Source of the DNA: JADGQM01 sp964441945
Lineage (GTDB): Bacteria; Desulfobacterota; Syntrophobacteria; Syntrophobacterales; Syntrophobacteraceae
DNA length: 64,000 bases
Assembly: GCA_964441945.1 (NCBI GenBank)
Contig: CAYTWB010000004.1
Coordinates: 1-64,000 of the forward strand
Direction of reading: 5' to 3'
Below are positions 62,777 to 64,000 of this stretch, in pieces (position 1 is the first letter of the stretch; the number at the start of each line of letters is the position of its first letter). The notes below the pieces were generated by a model. It was not told the origin of the DNA and searched no databases. It saw only the letters and a program-made list of their open reading frames with translations. A program made the translations under genes and the position numbers.

Positions 62777-64000
62777 ATTCCCTTGCCCCCTACGGTTGGA
62801 ATGGTGAAGTAGAACACCGAACCCTTCCCTGGACTCGACTCACTCCAGATCCTTCCCCCATGGCGTTCAACGATCTTCTTGCAGATCGCAAGACCCATAC
62901 CGGTGCCAGGATAGACATCCTTGCCGTGCAAACGTTGAAAGATCAGAAAAATCCGTTCCGAATACTGCGGATCAAATCCGATGCCGTCGTCATGGACCGA
63001 AAAGACCCATTCGCTTCCCTTTTGTTCGGCAGACACATGAATATGGAGAGGGGCTTCGGAACGAAACTTGATCGCATTGCCGATCAGGTTCTGAAACAGC
63101 TGGCCCATTTGACCGGCGATGGCCGTCAAAGTGGGCAAAGGGCCTCGGGTAATCACCGCGCCGCTGGATTCAATGGCCGCTCCCAGGTTCATGAGGGCCC
63201 AGTCGAGAGAGGCTTCACAGTCTACCGTTTTAAAATCCTCTTCACGCCTCCCCACACGCGAATAGACCAGCAGATCGTTGATCATCGCCTGCATACGTTT
63301 GGCACCATCTACGGCGTAAGCAATGAACTCATCGGCATCACTGTCCAGCCTGCCTTTATAGCGCCGGGACAGCAACTGAACATAACTGGCAACCATGCGG
63401 AGAGGCTCCTGCATATCGTGCGAGGCGATATAGGCAAACTGCTCGAGCTCAGAGTTGGAGCGCGCCAGTTCAGCCGCCTGCCGTGCCAGGGCTTCCTCCG
63501 CCTCCTTGCGGCGCGTGATATCCGTAATCACCACGAAACTGCCCGTAACCTGACCCTGGGGATCGAAAACCGGCCGGGGCGAAAGGATCGAAACGATTTT
63601 CCGTCCATCCTTCCCCGTCCAGGTCATCTCGTAGGCGTCATGAGCCCCTTTCTGTCGTTTGATCAGTTGTTCCTTCAGAATGAGCCGGTTCTCTTCATCG
63701 AGAAAATCCAACACCGGACGCCCAACTATTTCATCCCGTGAGCAGCCCAGCATCTGGCAAAATCTTTCGTTGGCATAGCTGATCCGGTCATGTTCGTCTC
63801 GGACCAGCATTCCATCGTTCATGGTCTCAACGAGATTGCGATACCGCTGTTCACTCTCCCGTAACGCCTCTTCGGCCTGTTTCTTCTCCGTAATGTCTTC
63901 GAATAGCGCTACGGCCCCAAGAAATTTGCCTTCCTCGGAATCTATGCGACTGTAGATCGCCCTGATCGGTGTATTCTTCCTGCCGGTAACAGAGAGATAG
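62773..64000 (-). CDS. PAS histidine kinase, N-terminus beyond the window
   Basis: The frame has no stop up to base 64000, so only the C-terminal part (about 409 codons) is seen. It starts inside a PAS/PAC unit (YLSVTGRKNTPIRAIYSR, FEDITEKKQAEEALRESEQRYRNL in part). A second PAS follows (GMLVRDEHDRISYANERF), then a HisKA helix with His in YIASHDMQEPLRMVASYVQLL, and HATPase motifs (NLIGNAIKF, VHDDGIGFDP, GTGMGLAICKKIVERHGG). The HDMQEPLR type is typical of kinases paired with an Rcp1-like receiver, which follows immediately. An internal ATG at 63822 is not the true start. Confidence 0.92.
   Translation of the reverse strand, partial: YLSVTGRKNTPIRAIYSRIDSEEGKFLGAVALFEDITEKKQAEEALRESEQRYRNLVETMNDGMLVRDEHDRISYANERFCQMLGCSRDEIVGRPVLDFLDEENRLILKEQLIKRQKGAHDAYEMTWTGKDGRKIVSILSPRPVFDPQGQVTGSFVVITDITRRKEAEEALARQAAELARSNSELEQFAYIASHDMQEPLRMVASYVQLLSRRYKGRLDSDADEFIAYAVDGAKRMQAMINDLLVYSRVGRREEDFKTVDCEASLDWALMNLGAAIESSGAVITRGPLPTLTAIAGQMGQLFQNLIGNAIKFRSEAPLHIHVSAEQKGSEWVFSVHDDGIGFDPQYSERIFLIFQRLHGKDVYPGTGMGLAICKKIVERHGGRIWSESSPGKGSVFYFTIPTVGGKGI

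Overview
The window looks like a chromosomal segment of a Gram-negative, probably anaerobic bacterium of the former Deltaproteobacteria (Desulfobacterota, a Syntrophobacter-like or sulfate-reducing lineage). This is inferred from outer-membrane machinery (TolC-, TamB- and BON-type proteins), a complete moxR/bat operon, sulfur-handling rhodanese and YeeE proteins, many PAS kinases, and a probable selenoprotein. No rRNA, tRNA, CRISPR array or phage was seen. The one mobile element is an IS630-type transposase remnant at the left edge.

Layout. 1-6.7 kb: transposase remnant, a minus-strand htrA / HNH nuclease / small Cys protein group, an RSH (SpoT-like) enzyme whose synthetase site looks degenerate, and an unrecognised protein. 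7-16.8 kb: a large exported FecR/DUF6600 protein, a DUF985 cupin, a minus-strand operon (HAD phosphatase, TolC-type channel, EmrA-type adaptor, M24 peptidase), an exported unknown and a PfkB kinase. 16.8-22.1 kb: uvrB, two small exported proteins (one Met-rich and repetitive), wrbA, a perfect 28-bp palindrome and a GntR/UTRA regulator. 22.2-26.6 kb: a tightly packed livKHMGF importer. 26.7-33.3 kb: ftsH followed by a sulfur-handling operon made of an exported metallo-beta-lactamase/triple-rhodanese protein, a small YeeE permease, and a YeeE permease fused to three rhodanese domains. 33.8-37.3 kb: metallophosphoesterase and hybrid PAS kinase. 37.6-46.8 kb: moxR, DUF58, a BatD/DUF4381-like lipoprotein and batA-E, most of them overlapping by 4 bp. 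46.8-54.5 kb, minus strand: isochorismatase-family hydrolase, two adjacent exported HEAT-repeat proteins, small proteins and tamB. 54.7-59.5 kb: BON lipoprotein, cstA, a small hydrophobic protein and two tandem ArsA/Get3-type ATPases. 59.7-64 kb, minus strand: a PAS kinase running off the edge, a receiver protein, a NarX-class kinase with its own receiver, and an acid phosphatase lipoprotein, all overlapping.

Main observations. (1) The gene at 47430-48590 is a DUF1573/HEAT protein read through one in-frame TGA. The TGA sits exactly where the family has the first Cys of its CGC motif, and a hairpin with a G-first loop follows 7 nt later, which fits a bacterial SECIS; it is a strong candidate for a new selenoprotein family. 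(2) The paired ArsA/Get3-like ATPases show complementary active-site decay: one keeps the catalytic Asp but has lost the switch II consensus, and the other has Asn at the Asp position. This suggests an obligate asymmetric pair working with the small hydrophobic protein encoded just upstream. (3) The YeeE-rhodanese/MBL operon looks like a membrane-coupled periplasmic sulfane-sulfur relay with six rhodanese folds, of which only two keep a catalytic Cys.
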